From: UBA2336 sp036787955
GTDB lineage: Bacteria > Bacteroidota > Bacteroidia > Cytophagales > Cyclobacteriaceae
NCBI GenBank assembly: GCA_036787955.1
Contig: DAIQOI010000007.1
Span: forward strand, 62,001 to 126,000
DNA length: 64,000 nucleotides
Direction: 5' to 3'
The position numbers were made by a program, and so were the translations under genes. Under the pieces are notes generated by a model. The model saw only the letters and a list, made by a program, of their open reading frames with translations, searched no databases and was not told where the DNA came from. Each line of letters begins with the position of its first letter. Positions within the stretch are counted from its first letter, which is position 1. Below are positions 9,057 to 17,996 of the stretch, in pieces.

Positions 9057-10496
9057 TTACCTATCGGCCGATGCCATATTTACCGCATAGGCTTTCCGTA
9101 AACCATCTGTTGTCAATCCCTCCAGCAGCACACCGCCCTTTTTATACTGCATGATGCGGATGAAATCTTCTTTGTCATCCACCGCCACTTTATCCACATA
9201 CAACACCACAAAACCGGCAGGGATGCCGGCTTCGGCCCAGGCATCGCCGGTGGGATGGACCTGAACACCTCCGGTAACGGACAGCTTGATGCGCACATCG
9301 TGAGGCACCTCGGTGAGCCGTACTCCTGTAAGGGAGTCCGGAAGCTGGCGTTTTTCCAGTACTTCTCTTCCACTGAAGTTCCGAAGCTTTATAAGGGCAT
9401 GTTTCAACTTACCATTTCTCAGCCAGACAACCGAAACTCGCTGCCCCGGCCGGTACCGCGCCACGCGCTCCTGCAGTTCAGAAACCGTGCTCACTTCGGC
9501 TCCGGCCACTGCAGTAATCACATCACCTGGTTGTATGCCCGCAGCAGCAGCCGCACTGTTGGGATTAACACGCCTTACCAGCACACCCCGGTTTACCGGC
9601 AAACCCAACTCCTCGGCCAGCATGGCATTGATGCTTTCTATCTGTACCCCCAACAAGCCGCGCTGAACCTGGCCGTATAATTTCAGGTCGTCTACTACTT
9701 TCTGAACCAGGTTTACCGGAATGGCAAATGAGTATCCTGCATACGTGCCTGTGGATGTAGCAATGGCCGTGTTGATGCCCACCAGCTCGCCCCGTAGGTT
9801 AACCAGCGCACCACCGCTATTGCCTGGATTAACTGCCGCATCGGTTTGAATAAAGGACTCCACCTGCAGGTTGTTACGGTCGCGCAGCACGCCAATGTTG
9901 CGGGCTTTGGCGCTGACAATGCCTGCGGTTACCGTTGAGGTGAGTTCAAATGGATTGCCTACCGCCAGCACCCAGTCGCCCGGTTCCAGTTTGTCCGAAT
10001 CGCCGAAGGGAACGAAAGGAAGATGCTCAGCTTTTATTTTCAGCAAAGCCAGATCGGTGCTTGGATCGGTACCGATAATTTTGGCATAGTACCGCGTGTT
10101 GTCGTACAAAACCACTTCAATGCTGCTGGCATCTTCAATAACATGGTTGTTGGTAACAATAAATCCATTGTCAGTAAGAATCACCCCGGAACCGGATGAC
10201 CGCATCGGCAACTGGTAACGGTATTCCAGCGGATTAAGGCTAAACAATCCGGGCCCGTAAGATACACGGATGTGCACCACGGCTCGGGTTACCCTTTGCG
10301 AAGCCGGCCTGAACCGTTGCACCTGAAACATTCCGGACGTATCGTTTGCATGGACGGCAAGCACCATTTGCTGTCGGTTGGTGATGGAAAGATCCGGGCC
10401 TTCACGTTCAACAAAGTACAGCGTAAGAAACGAACCGGCCACTCCACCAGCCACTGCCAGCAAAGCGAAAAACATCCACCGGTACAATCGCATCAT
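9057..10496 (-). CDS. HtrA/Deg-type serine protease with two PDZ-like domains
   Basis: A 479-residue membrane-anchored or periplasmic protease. One N-terminal hydrophobic segment (residues 7-28) is followed by a trypsin-like domain with the triad H118 (NNHVIE), D148 (STDLALLK) and S227 (GNSGGAL). A PDZ domain follows from about residue 280 (GLLGVQIESIN, then PGDVITAV), and a shorter, more divergent second one starts near residue 400. This is the DegP/DegS architecture for protein quality control in the envelope. It begins four bases after the stop of the OmpA-family gene on the same strand, so the two form a likely operon. Two adjacent ATG codons are possible starts. Confidence 0.9.
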   Translation of the reverse strand: MMRLYRWMFFALLAVAGGVAGSFLTLYFVEREGPDLSITNRQQMVLAVHANDTSGMFQVQRFRPASQRVTRAVVHIRVSYGPGLFSLNPLEYRYQLPMRSSGSGVILTDNGFIVTNNHVIEDASSIEVVLYDNTRYYAKIIGTDPSTDLALLKIKAEHLPFVPFGDSDKLEPGDWVLAVGNPFELTSTVTAGIVSAKARNIGVLRDRNNLQVESFIQTDAAVNPGNSGGALVNLRGELVGINTAIATSTGTYAGYSFAIPVNLVQKVVDDLKLYGQVQRGLLGVQIESINAMLAEELGLPVNRGVLVRRVNPNSAAAAAGIQPGDVITAVAGAEVSTVSELQERVARYRPGQRVSVVWLRNGKLKHALIKLRNFSGREVLEKRQLPDSLTGVRLTEVPHDVRIKLSVTGGVQVHPTGDAWAEAGIPAGFVVLYVDKVAVDDKEDFIRIMQYKKGGVLLEGLTTDGLRKAYAVNMASADR

Positions 10497-10500
10497 AATT

Positions 10501-12258
10501 TTACATCTTCAAAATCGTAAACTCCACCCTTCGGTTCTTTGCCCTGCCTTCTTCCGTTTCGTTGGTGTCAATCGGGCGAGATTCACCATAGCCAACGGCC
10601 TGCAGGCGATTCGGGCTGATGCCCTGGCTGATCAGGTAATCTACTACTGCCTGGGTGCGTCCCTGCGACAATCGCAGGTTGTAATCATCGCTGCCCCGGC
10701 TATCGGTATGACCGGCTATTTCAATTTCAACTGTGGGATTGCGATTAAGGAAATCAATTACCTTGGCCAGCTCGGCGTACGATTCTTTTTTCAACGTAGT
10801 CTTATCGAAATCAAAATAAATATGATCCAGCCTTACCGTTAAGCCCACTTCTACCGGCTGCATGGCAATGTCTTTGATTACCGGTGTGATTTCATCGTTG
10901 AGCACATCAATGCTGTCGGTCGCTGTAAGATACCCCGAAGCCGATGCCGTAAAAACATACCTGCCGGTATGCGATATCGGGTATTCATACTGCCCTTCCC
11001 TGGTTGTTACTGATTGCGGTTCAGGTTTGCGGTTAGTTTTTCTGTACACAGTGAGTTCTGCCTGTACATTTTTTCCGGTTTTTAAATCAAAAGTGCGACC
11101 GGCCAGCATTAGCTGCCGGGCTTCAGGAGTGAGCAGAATTTCCAACACAATGGTGGTATCATTACCAAGCGGAGGTATGGTATGCGACACACGTTTGGGT
11201 AAAAAACCTTTTTCAGCAATCTCAATGGAAAAGCCATCCGTTTCGGGGATGCGCGCCTCAAATTTTCCGGAGGCAGATGAGCGCAGCTCCAGCGTGTGGC
11301 TTCCGGCCGGGGTAAGCCGTATTCCGGCCTGCAGCGGCTGCAGGTTTTTTTCATTCAATACCGTGCCGGTAACAATAACCTTTACCGGCCGTGACACCAT
11401 TTTGAACAAATCGAGATTGCCCCCATCGATGGTGCTGTTGGAGCGACTGGTATAAATATTTCCTTCCCGGTCTATGCAAAAGTATAATTCATCAGCAGCC
11501 GTGTTAACGGGCGACCCCATGTTTACCGGTTCCGACCAGTTTTGCCAGGTATCGTCAAGCCGGGTGCACCGGTAAATGTCTGCCTTGCCCTTCCGGCCAG
11601 GGGCCATGCGGTTGCTGGAGAAGTACAGGGTTTTATCGTCAGGCCCTATAAAAGGACCCACATCGTCATCATGGTTCGAAATATTCAGGCGTTTGGGGGC
11701 GGTCCACTTTCCGTTTTCGAAGTTGCTCACATACAGGTTGCTGCGCAGGCTGTTGGGCATTTCGCTGAAAAACATGACGATGTGCTTGCCGTCAGACGAC
11801 ATGCTGGCTCCGTAAAACCTACCTTTGTTCATTTCACGGAAACCGGGTATTTCAATCTCCGTGAGCACTCCCGAAGGACTAACCAGCGAAAATCCTTTGG
11901 TATCTTTTACCCTGCCGCCCTTGATGAACAACGTACCATCGGGCAGACAAGTAAATACCTGGTTGCTGCGATGAATATTGAACGGAGGCCCCAGGTGTAC
12001 GGGTGCCGACCACTCACCTTTGTCATTAAGGGTAGACATCCATATTTCATCACTCCCCTCTTTTCCTCTAAAATTTTCCGGATGATTATGAATAAAGAAA
12101 TACAGTTTCCTGCCATCATAGGATATTACCGGAGCTGCATCGTGGTAAAACGTATTAACCTCGCGGTTCAGCTTAACGAGCGTGTATCGCGGTGCCAACT
12201 GTGCATTGGCCGATAAACTGCAGAGAGACAATGCTACCACCAACCGATATGCCCACAT
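10501..12258 (-). CDS. OmpA-family protein with PD40 repeats and a carboxypeptidase-regulatory-like domain
   Basis: A 585-residue envelope protein with a signal peptide (cleavage near SANAQ). It has WD40-like PD40/TolB-type beta-propeller repeats (about residues 35-290, e.g. FIGPDDKTLYFSSNR), one or two Ig-like carboxypeptidase-regulatory modules (about 290-450) and a C-terminal OmpA peptidoglycan-binding domain (IEIAGHTDSRGSDDYN, then SQGISPNRLQAVGYGE). This architecture is widespread in Bacteroidota, where several members are tied to type IX secretion or gliding (PorE-like). It probably anchors an outer-membrane assembly to peptidoglycan. The HtrA-type protease gene follows immediately. Confidence 0.87.
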   Translation of the reverse strand: MWAYRLVVALSLCSLSANAQLAPRYTLVKLNREVNTFYHDAAPVISYDGRKLYFFIHNHPENFRGKEGSDEIWMSTLNDKGEWSAPVHLGPPFNIHRSNQVFTCLPDGTLFIKGGRVKDTKGFSLVSPSGVLTEIEIPGFREMNKGRFYGASMSSDGKHIVMFFSEMPNSLRSNLYVSNFENGKWTAPKRLNISNHDDDVGPFIGPDDKTLYFSSNRMAPGRKGKADIYRCTRLDDTWQNWSEPVNMGSPVNTAADELYFCIDREGNIYTSRSNSTIDGGNLDLFKMVSRPVKVIVTGTVLNEKNLQPLQAGIRLTPAGSHTLELRSSASGKFEARIPETDGFSIEIAEKGFLPKRVSHTIPPLGNDTTIVLEILLTPEARQLMLAGRTFDLKTGKNVQAELTVYRKTNRKPEPQSVTTREGQYEYPISHTGRYVFTASASGYLTATDSIDVLNDEITPVIKDIAMQPVEVGLTVRLDHIYFDFDKTTLKKESYAELAKVIDFLNRNPTVEIEIAGHTDSRGSDDYNLRLSQGRTQAVVDYLISQGISPNRLQAVGYGESRPIDTNETEEGRAKNRRVEFTILKM

Positions 12259-12323
12259 AACGCAAAAGGGTTTTTTAGTAAAGTTAAACCCTTGGGGCGT
12301 ATCTGAAAAATGCCGGGGGAAAA

Positions 12324-12767
12324 TTAAAACAGATTCGGATGAAGGATACCCCGGCCACTCATGCTGATGGCCAGCACAACCAGCAGCAAGGCCAGGCCAT
12401 TATATAACCACGTGCGCTGATGCTTCAACCTGTCATCTGTTAACTTTTTGAGGGTGATTCTGCCTATTGTGATTAATGCAATGGCCGCCAGCATGAGTGT
12501 CAGATGCTCAACAGCCCAATAGCGCAGTATCTTATCTTTCATGGTTCCGGAATGAAGCTGAACAAGCGGACTACTAAAATACAATACAAGTCCTGCCAAC
12601 AACTGAAGATGGGTAAAGATCAGCAAATACAGCGAAGCCCTGTTATCCAGTGAGCCGTAGGGTTTACGCAACGACCATTTTACCAACGAGGAAATTACCA
12701 CGAATACCAACATGAACAATACAAAATATCGCAACAGCGAATGGGTATGTAATAATCCGGTGTACAT
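12324..12767 (-). CDS. small four-helix membrane protein, cytochrome b-like
   Basis: 147 residues with four hydrophobic helices. Histidines lie at or near helix ends (LLHTHSLLRY, IFTHLQLLAG, WAVEHLTLM), which is why relatives are often labelled cytochrome b-like. Heme binding is not demonstrated and the family is best treated as uncharacterised. The gene sits between the OmpA-family gene and the divergent ligand-gated channel gene. Confidence 0.65.
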   Translation of the reverse strand: MYTGLLHTHSLLRYFVLFMLVFVVISSLVKWSLRKPYGSLDNRASLYLLIFTHLQLLAGLVLYFSSPLVQLHSGTMKDKILRYWAVEHLTLMLAAIALITIGRITLKKLTDDRLKHQRTWLYNGLALLLVVLAISMSGRGILHPNLF

Positions 12768-12825
12768 GAACGTATAATTTTTTTGCTGAAAAATAGCACC
12801 ACTTTATGAAAGTTCCGAAAAAAAG

Positions 12826-12833
12826 TACATTTG
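12826..12833 (+). promoter_or_regulatory. Bacteroidota -7 promoter element for the channel gene
   Basis: TACATTTG matches the TAnnTTTG consensus and lies 18 bases before the ATG chosen for the channel gene. An in-frame TTG that would extend the gene falls inside this element, which argues against the longer start. Confidence 0.55.
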
Positions 12834-12851
12834 AAGGACCTCTTGTCTTGC

Positions 12852-13799
12852 ATGCGCAGCTTCCTTACCGTACTATTTCTTCTTCCGATGGCCCTTTATG
12901 GGCAAAACCCGGCCGTTCCTGACACGGTAGTTATTGGAGCGTATGTCATCAGCGTGCACGACATCAATTTTCAGCAAAAGGAATATACCATGCGGTTCTG
13001 GCTGTGGCTGCTGTACGATAACCCGGCTTTTGATTTTGCCCGACAAATCGATATTCCGAATGCCAAATCCATTGACCCGCCCGAAGTAATTATGGATGTG
13101 ATTGACGGAAAGACGTGGCAGCTGATGAAGATGAAGTGCACCATGAAACAGAACTGGAAAGTAGATGATTTTCCGTTTGATAAACAACGCCTTACGGTTA
13201 CGGTCGAAAACTCCCTGTTCGACCTGAATCAAATGGTATTTAAAGCCGATGCATGGGGCAGCACCTGCGACCGCGAAATGACCATTGACGGCTGGAAAAT
13301 AACCGACTTTCGGGTAGATACACGCCCGCACGAGTATACGACCGTGTTTGGCGATCCCCGATCTGAAATGCTTCATTCTGATTATGATTCCTTCAACATT
13401 ATCATAGATATTGAGCGCAATGCCTGGGGCTTGTTTTTTAAAATTTTTGTAGGCATGTACATTGCATTCCTGATTGCCCTGCTCAGTTTTGCACCGCAGG
13501 TGTACGAACTCGAACCGCGGTTTGGCCTGCCCGTTGGCGGCCTGTTCGCTGCCGTAGGTAACAAGTACATTATTGATTCTGTCCTGCCTCAGTCATCGTC
13601 ATTTACGCTGGTCGACACGCTTCACACGATCACGTTTACCGGTATCTTCCTGATTCTGCTGGTTTCGGCTATTTCACTCCGCCTTCACGAAAAAAAATTA
13701 GTCAACCTGAGCAAGCGCATTGACTACTGGGGTTCGGTGCTCATTCTTTTCTTTTATGTTCTTTTAAACATTTTCTTTGTAGGAAAAGCACAAGCCTGA
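12852..13799 (+). CDS. prokaryotic pentameric ligand-gated ion channel (Cys-loop receptor superfamily)
   Basis: A 315-residue protein with a signal peptide (MRSFLTVLFLLPMALYGQ), an extracellular beta-sandwich of about 170 residues and four C-terminal membrane helices. The superfamily signature FPFD (residues 107-110, context VDDFPFDKQRL) is intact. Helix 1 follows ERNAW, and helix 2, expected to line the pore, reads GLPVGGLFAAVGNKYII and ends at SVLP as in other members. Helices 3 and 4 are clear. As in other bacterial members the eukaryotic disulfide loop is absent. It should assemble as a homopentamer in the inner membrane; the ligand is unknown. The downstream acylase gene starts six bases after its stop, suggesting co-transcription. 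Confidence 0.87.
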   Translation: MRSFLTVLFLLPMALYGQNPAVPDTVVIGAYVISVHDINFQQKEYTMRFWLWLLYDNPAFDFARQIDIPNAKSIDPPEVIMDVIDGKTWQLMKMKCTMKQNWKVDDFPFDKQRLTVTVENSLFDLNQMVFKADAWGSTCDREMTIDGWKITDFRVDTRPHEYTTVFGDPRSEMLHSDYDSFNIIIDIERNAWGLFFKIFVGMYIAFLIALLSFAPQVYELEPRFGLPVGGLFAAVGNKYIIDSVLPQSSSFTLVDTLHTITFTGIFLILLVSAISLRLHEKKLVNLSKRIDYWGSVLILFFYVLLNIFFVGKAQA

Positions 13800-13805
13800 G
13801 AACGT

Positions 13806-16205
13806 ATGAAAATCATCAGAAGACTACTCATTGTACTCATCATTATAATATTGCTCGCATCAGCCGCTGTATGGGTGTATTTGATTTCGCTGCGCCCTCA
13901 GTTAAAGGGCGAAGTAGCCATCCATGGTCTCAAACAACCTGTGGATGTTTATTACGATAACTTCGGCATACCGCACATCTATGCACAAAACGAAGAAGAT
14001 GCCTACTTTGCATTGGGCTACGTACACGCACAGGACAGGCTCTTTCAGATGGAAATGCTAAGGCGTGCCGCAGCAGGAAGACTTTCGGAAATTCTGGGTG
14101 CCGACTTTGTTAAAACGGATAAATTTTTCCGCACCATAGGCCTACATGAGTTTGCACGAAAACATGCCGAAAAATTTTTAAGCAGCGACACAGCCCAATT
14201 TCAGCGCATCATACTCGCCTACCAGCGGGGCATCAATCAGTATCTGCTATATGGTAAAACACCTGTTGAGTTTATGTTGCTGGGCATTCCCAAGGAAGAA
14301 TTCAAACCGGCTGATGTGTACCTGGCCATCGGGTTTATGTCGTTTGGCTTTGCCGAAGGCTTTCGGGCCGATCCTGTGCTGGAAAAAATACGCAATGAAT
14401 TTGGCGAAGAATACCTGGCCGACCTGGCCTTACAAGCTCCGGCCCATGCGGTACGGATAAAAAACTATCACGGTACAAACCGGTCCTCGCCTGAAGGCAA
14501 CTTGATTGCCGCTATTCACGGAGCCGTAGAAAAAATACCGGTAGCATTGTGGCAGGGCAGCAATGCCTGGGTGATATCGGGCAAAAAATCAACATCGGGC
14601 AAGCCCATACTGGCCAACGATACGCACATTGGCTATAGCCAGCCGGCTGTATGGTTTGAGGCCCACCTGGAATATCCCAGTTTCAGTTTCTACGGTCATC
14701 ACCTGGCCGGCATTCCTTTCGGCCTGCTGGGTAATAACCGGTTTTGCAGTTTTGGCTTAACAATGTTCGAAAATGACGATGTGGATTTCTTCCGCGAAAA
14801 ATCAAACCCCGATAACCCGGAAGAAGTATGGTTTATCGATCACTGGGAAAAACTTTCATCCCGGCAGGAAACCATCAAGGTAAAGGGCGGAGAAGATATA
14901 CAGCTTATCGTGCGCAGCAGCAGGCACGGACCGATCATCAATGGCATTGTTGAACACACCGATGAATCTGATATGCCGGTAGCGCTGTCGTGGGAACTGC
15001 TGAAAAGCGACAATTATGCACTTCAGGCTGCCTATCACCTCAACCATGCTGCTGCATTTGAACAGGCCCGCAAGGCCGCATCGTTGTTCAGCGCACCCGG
15101 CCTGAACGTAATGTATGGCGATACTGCCGGCAACATAGCCTGGTGGGCTGCCGCCCACCTACCGGTGCGCCCGCCCCATGTGGTTAGTAAACTGTTCCTT
15201 GACGGTAGTTCAGGCAACGATGAATACGTGGGTTATTATCCTTTCGATAAAAATCCACAGGCTATCAACCCACCCTGGCAATACGTGTACTCGGCCAACA
15301 ACCAGCCAGATACTGTTAACGGAGTATTATATCCGGGATATTACTATCCCAAAAACCGCGCATCGAGAATTGTGGAGCTGCTCGAAGGAAAAGAAAAATT
15401 CTCTGCAGCCGAACTGTCGGCCATGCAACTGGACGATACTTCGCCCTTTCATGTTGAACTGGCCGGGCTGATGGGTTCTTTGCTGGAACAATCATCCTCC
15501 GGCAAGGCACAGCATTTGGCCGCTTTGCTGAAATCATGGAACGGAAGCCACGATGAAAACCTGGCCGCACCGGCTGTTTTTTACACCCTGCTGTCGCAGG
15601 TTATCTACCATGCCATGGCCGATGAAACCGGAGCTGAGGCATTGAAATCGCTGGCCAAAACATCCGTTCTTAAAAACTCGTATCACCAACTCATCGGCAA
15701 TGAACATTCACCCTGGTGGGATGATGTGCGCACCCCAACGGTGCGCGAAAGCCGACAGGACATACTTGAAAAATCAGCTCACCTTGCCTACAACCTGTTG
15801 AGTAAAAACCTGGGCAAAAACCCGAATACCTGGAAATGGGGAAAGATTCACATCCTTACCCACGCCCATGCCCTGGGTGCGGTAAAACCGCTGGATAAGT
15901 TTTTCAATGTGGGGCCTTTTGCCGTTCCCGGCGGCAGCGAAGTAATCAACAACCTCCATTTTGAACTCGATACACTGGGAATCTTTAAAGTAGATGGCGG
16001 CCCTGCCCTGCGCAAGGTAACCGACCTGGCCGATGTGGAACACGGAGTAACCGTATCGCCTACCGGACAGAGCGGAAACGTAATGAGCCCGCACTATGCC
16101 GACCAGGCACGGATGTTCGTTAAAGGCAGCACAAGGCCTATGCTGATGAACCGTGAAGAAATTACCCGGCAATGCAAAAACCACCTCATACTCCGCCCTG
16201 ATTAG
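13806..16205 (+). CDS. penicillin acylase (Ntn-hydrolase) family protein
   Basis: A 799-residue precursor with an N-terminal hydrophobic helix (residues 5-28). The autocatalytic nucleophile of the family is S252, in the motif QGSNAWVISG, which separates the alpha and beta subunits. Other family blocks are DNFGIPHIYA, the YVHAQDRLFQME stretch, ANDTHI and a late GGPALRKVTDL. Members hydrolyse amides such as beta-lactam side chains or acyl-homoserine lactones. The substrate here is not evident. It directly follows the ion-channel gene, but I see no obvious functional link. Confidence 0.88.
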   Translation: MKIIRRLLIVLIIIILLASAAVWVYLISLRPQLKGEVAIHGLKQPVDVYYDNFGIPHIYAQNEEDAYFALGYVHAQDRLFQMEMLRRAAAGRLSEILGADFVKTDKFFRTIGLHEFARKHAEKFLSSDTAQFQRIILAYQRGINQYLLYGKTPVEFMLLGIPKEEFKPADVYLAIGFMSFGFAEGFRADPVLEKIRNEFGEEYLADLALQAPAHAVRIKNYHGTNRSSPEGNLIAAIHGAVEKIPVALWQGSNAWVISGKKSTSGKPILANDTHIGYSQPAVWFEAHLEYPSFSFYGHHLAGIPFGLLGNNRFCSFGLTMFENDDVDFFREKSNPDNPEEVWFIDHWEKLSSRQETIKVKGGEDIQLIVRSSRHGPIINGIVEHTDESDMPVALSWELLKSDNYALQAAYHLNHAAAFEQARKAASLFSAPGLNVMYGDTAGNIAWWAAAHLPVRPPHVVSKLFLDGSSGNDEYVGYYPFDKNPQAINPPWQYVYSANNQPDTVNGVLYPGYYYPKNRASRIVELLEGKEKFSAAELSAMQLDDTSPFHVELAGLMGSLLEQSSSGKAQHLAALLKSWNGSHDENLAAPAVFYTLLSQVIYHAMADETGAEALKSLAKTSVLKNSYHQLIGNEHSPWWDDVRTPTVRESRQDILEKSAHLAYNLLSKNLGKNPNTWKWGKIHILTHAHALGAVKPLDKFFNVGPFAVPGGSEVINNLHFELDTLGIFKVDGGPALRKVTDLADVEHGVTVSPTGQSGNVMSPHYADQARMFVKGSTRPMLMNREEITRQCKNHLILRPD

Positions 16206-16229
16206 CCTCATCTGTTTTACCGAAATACG

Positions 16230-16243
16230 GTGATAATTATCAC
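16230..16243. promoter_or_regulatory. candidate CRP/FNR-family operator
   Basis: The perfect 14-base palindrome GTGATAATTATCAC fits the TGAT-N4-ATCA core recognised by CRP/FNR-family regulators. It lies 76 bases before the start of the SQR-like flavoprotein gene. The assignment rests on the motif alone; no regulator of this family is encoded in the window. Confidence 0.4.
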
Positions 16244-16319
16244 TGCTTTATGTGACCCGGATTACATAATTAGAGCCAGATAATTTTCACCTTCAGGTGT
16301 AAATAAATCAGACGTATTT

Positions 16320-17534
16320 ATGAAAACTCCAACCATAGTGGTGCTGGGAAGCAACTTCGGTGGTGCTACAGCTGCTCTCGAACTGAAACGCAAACTGAAA
16401 GACCGGGCCCAGGTAACCGTAATATCACCCAATCCCAACTTTCTGTTTATACCTTCCCTGATATGGGTTCCGTTTGGGCGAAGAAAACTCAATGAAATCA
16501 GTTTTCCCATCCGGCCTGTCATGGAAAAGAAAGGCATACGTTTTATCGAAGATTATGCAACGCGGGTAAGGCCCGAACAGAATAAAGTTGAAACCTCCCA
16601 GCACGGCAACATAGCGTACGATTATCTGGTTATATCAACCGGCATTGAGATGGACTTCAATGTAGTGGAAAACCTACACCCCGAAAAAAATTATGTTGAA
16701 AACATCGTGATTCCCCGTTATGCCGAGCGGGCGGCAAAAAAACTGGACGAGTTGACAGAAAACCCGGGGCCAGTTGTTGTGGGCGCAACGCAACATGCCA
16801 GCTGCATGGGAGCGGCCTATGAATATTTGTTCAACCTGGATAAGGAATTGCGCAAAAGAAAAATCCGAGAGAAGGTTTCACTAACCTGGTTTACACCTGA
16901 ACCCTTCCTCGGTCATTTCGGCATCGGGGGTATTACGGGAGGCAAAGCTATGCTGGAAGCATTTATGAAAATGTACAACATCAAGTGGTACACCAACGCA
17001 GCTATCAGTCGCATTGAAAAAGATAAAATTGTACTGCAGGACGGCACCGAACTACCCTACAAAATGTCCATGATCATGCCTCCGTTTATCGGAACCAAAG
17101 CTATGTTCAATTCACCCGAACTGGTGGATCAAAAAGGATTTGTGGTGTGCAACGATGGATACCAGCATGTAACTTTTAAAAATGTGTATGCCGTTGGGCT
17201 GGCCGTGGAGGTGCCAGCCCCGTTCGAATGCAAAGTTCCTTTTGGTGTGCCCAAAACCGGTTTTCCCACTGAGGTCTCAGCTAAAATTGCCGTGAAAAAC
17301 ATTGTGAACGAAATAACCGGTCTGAAAAAATTTATTACACGCGATTGGGGCAAGATACCTGCTGTTTGTGTAATGGATGCCGGTAATAAGGAAGTTATCA
17401 TCTTAGGCAGTGCCTTGTTTAAACCCCGCAAATTTGCCATGATGATACCCAACATTTTAAACGATTGGACCAAGGTGCTTGTGGAAAAATATTTTCTGTT
17501 TAAGTTTAGGCTTGGGTTGTCGATGTTACCATAA
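16320..17534 (+). CDS. sulfide:quinone oxidoreductase-like FAD protein
   Basis: A 404-residue flavoprotein with an N-terminal FAD-binding Rossmann motif (VVLGSNFGGATAALEL), a second dinucleotide-type segment around residue 150 and the SQR-type block KVPFGVPKTGFPTE. C162 (QHASCMG) and C350 (PAVCVMD) lie where SQR enzymes carry the redox pair usually numbered C160/C356, supporting sulfide or polysulfide chemistry with electron delivery to quinone. The C-terminal helices (KFAMMIPNILNDW) would give peripheral membrane attachment. The match is to the broad SQR/FCSD group; an NADH dehydrogenase-like role cannot be excluded. A CRP/FNR-like palindrome lies upstream. Confidence 0.75.
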   Translation: MKTPTIVVLGSNFGGATAALELKRKLKDRAQVTVISPNPNFLFIPSLIWVPFGRRKLNEISFPIRPVMEKKGIRFIEDYATRVRPEQNKVETSQHGNIAYDYLVISTGIEMDFNVVENLHPEKNYVENIVIPRYAERAAKKLDELTENPGPVVVGATQHASCMGAAYEYLFNLDKELRKRKIREKVSLTWFTPEPFLGHFGIGGITGGKAMLEAFMKMYNIKWYTNAAISRIEKDKIVLQDGTELPYKMSMIMPPFIGTKAMFNSPELVDQKGFVVCNDGYQHVTFKNVYAVGLAVEVPAPFECKVPFGVPKTGFPTEVSAKIAVKNIVNEITGLKKFITRDWGKIPAVCVMDAGNKEVIILGSALFKPRKFAMMIPNILNDWTKVLVEKYFLFKFRLGLSMLP

Positions 17535-17548
17535 CTTAATTGCACACC

Positions 17549-17845
17549 ATGAAAATCCATATTCAGACGCTCGATTTCACTCCGCGCCAGAGCCTGCTGG
17601 ATCTGGTGCATGAAAAAGTAGGAAAACTCGAAAAATTCAGCGACCGTATTATAGAAAGCCGCGTGGTCCTGCGCGTTGAAAAATCAGAAAAACGCGACAA
17701 CAAAATCTGTGAAGTACGTGTAGTGATTCCCGGCAATGATCTGTTCGCAAAAAAACAAAGCGAATCGTTTGAAGATGCGGTGCAGCGTGTAACCGAAACC
17801 CTGGAACGACAACTGAAAGACTGGAAGGAAAAGATTCGGGGATAA
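17549..17845 (+). CDS. hpf: ribosome hibernation-promoting factor, short form
   Basis: 98 residues with the HPF/RaiA fold: an N-terminal strand (MKIHIQTLDFTP), a helix, and the conserved basic stretch around residues 45-50. There is no long C-terminal dimerisation domain, so this is the short form. It binds the 30S subunit and silences ribosomes in stationary phase. The ATG is preferred over an in-frame TTG nine bases upstream. It lies 14 bases after the SQR-like gene and may be transcribed with it. Confidence 0.88.
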   Translation: MKIHIQTLDFTPRQSLLDLVHEKVGKLEKFSDRIIESRVVLRVEKSEKRDNKICEVRVVIPGNDLFAKKQSESFEDAVQRVTETLERQLKDWKEKIRG

Positions 17846-17996
17846 ACCTGATTGATTGCCAATCTCAAACTCTGCGCTGCACGCACAGAAGGGCATTTGT
17901 TTTTTACCAGTTATATCTATTCCGTTCCGGCCACAAGGTTTGTTTTCCTGTTTTATCAGCCTGTAATTAAAATTACCCCGCAAAATCTGAAGTTCT

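Noticed and set aside
11542..12216. 224-codon plus-strand open frame
   Set aside because: Antisense shadow of the OmpA-family gene, created by its codon bias.
12831..12851. TTG start for the ion-channel gene
   Set aside because: The TTG is part of the TACATTTG promoter element, and the later ATG gives a standard signal peptide.
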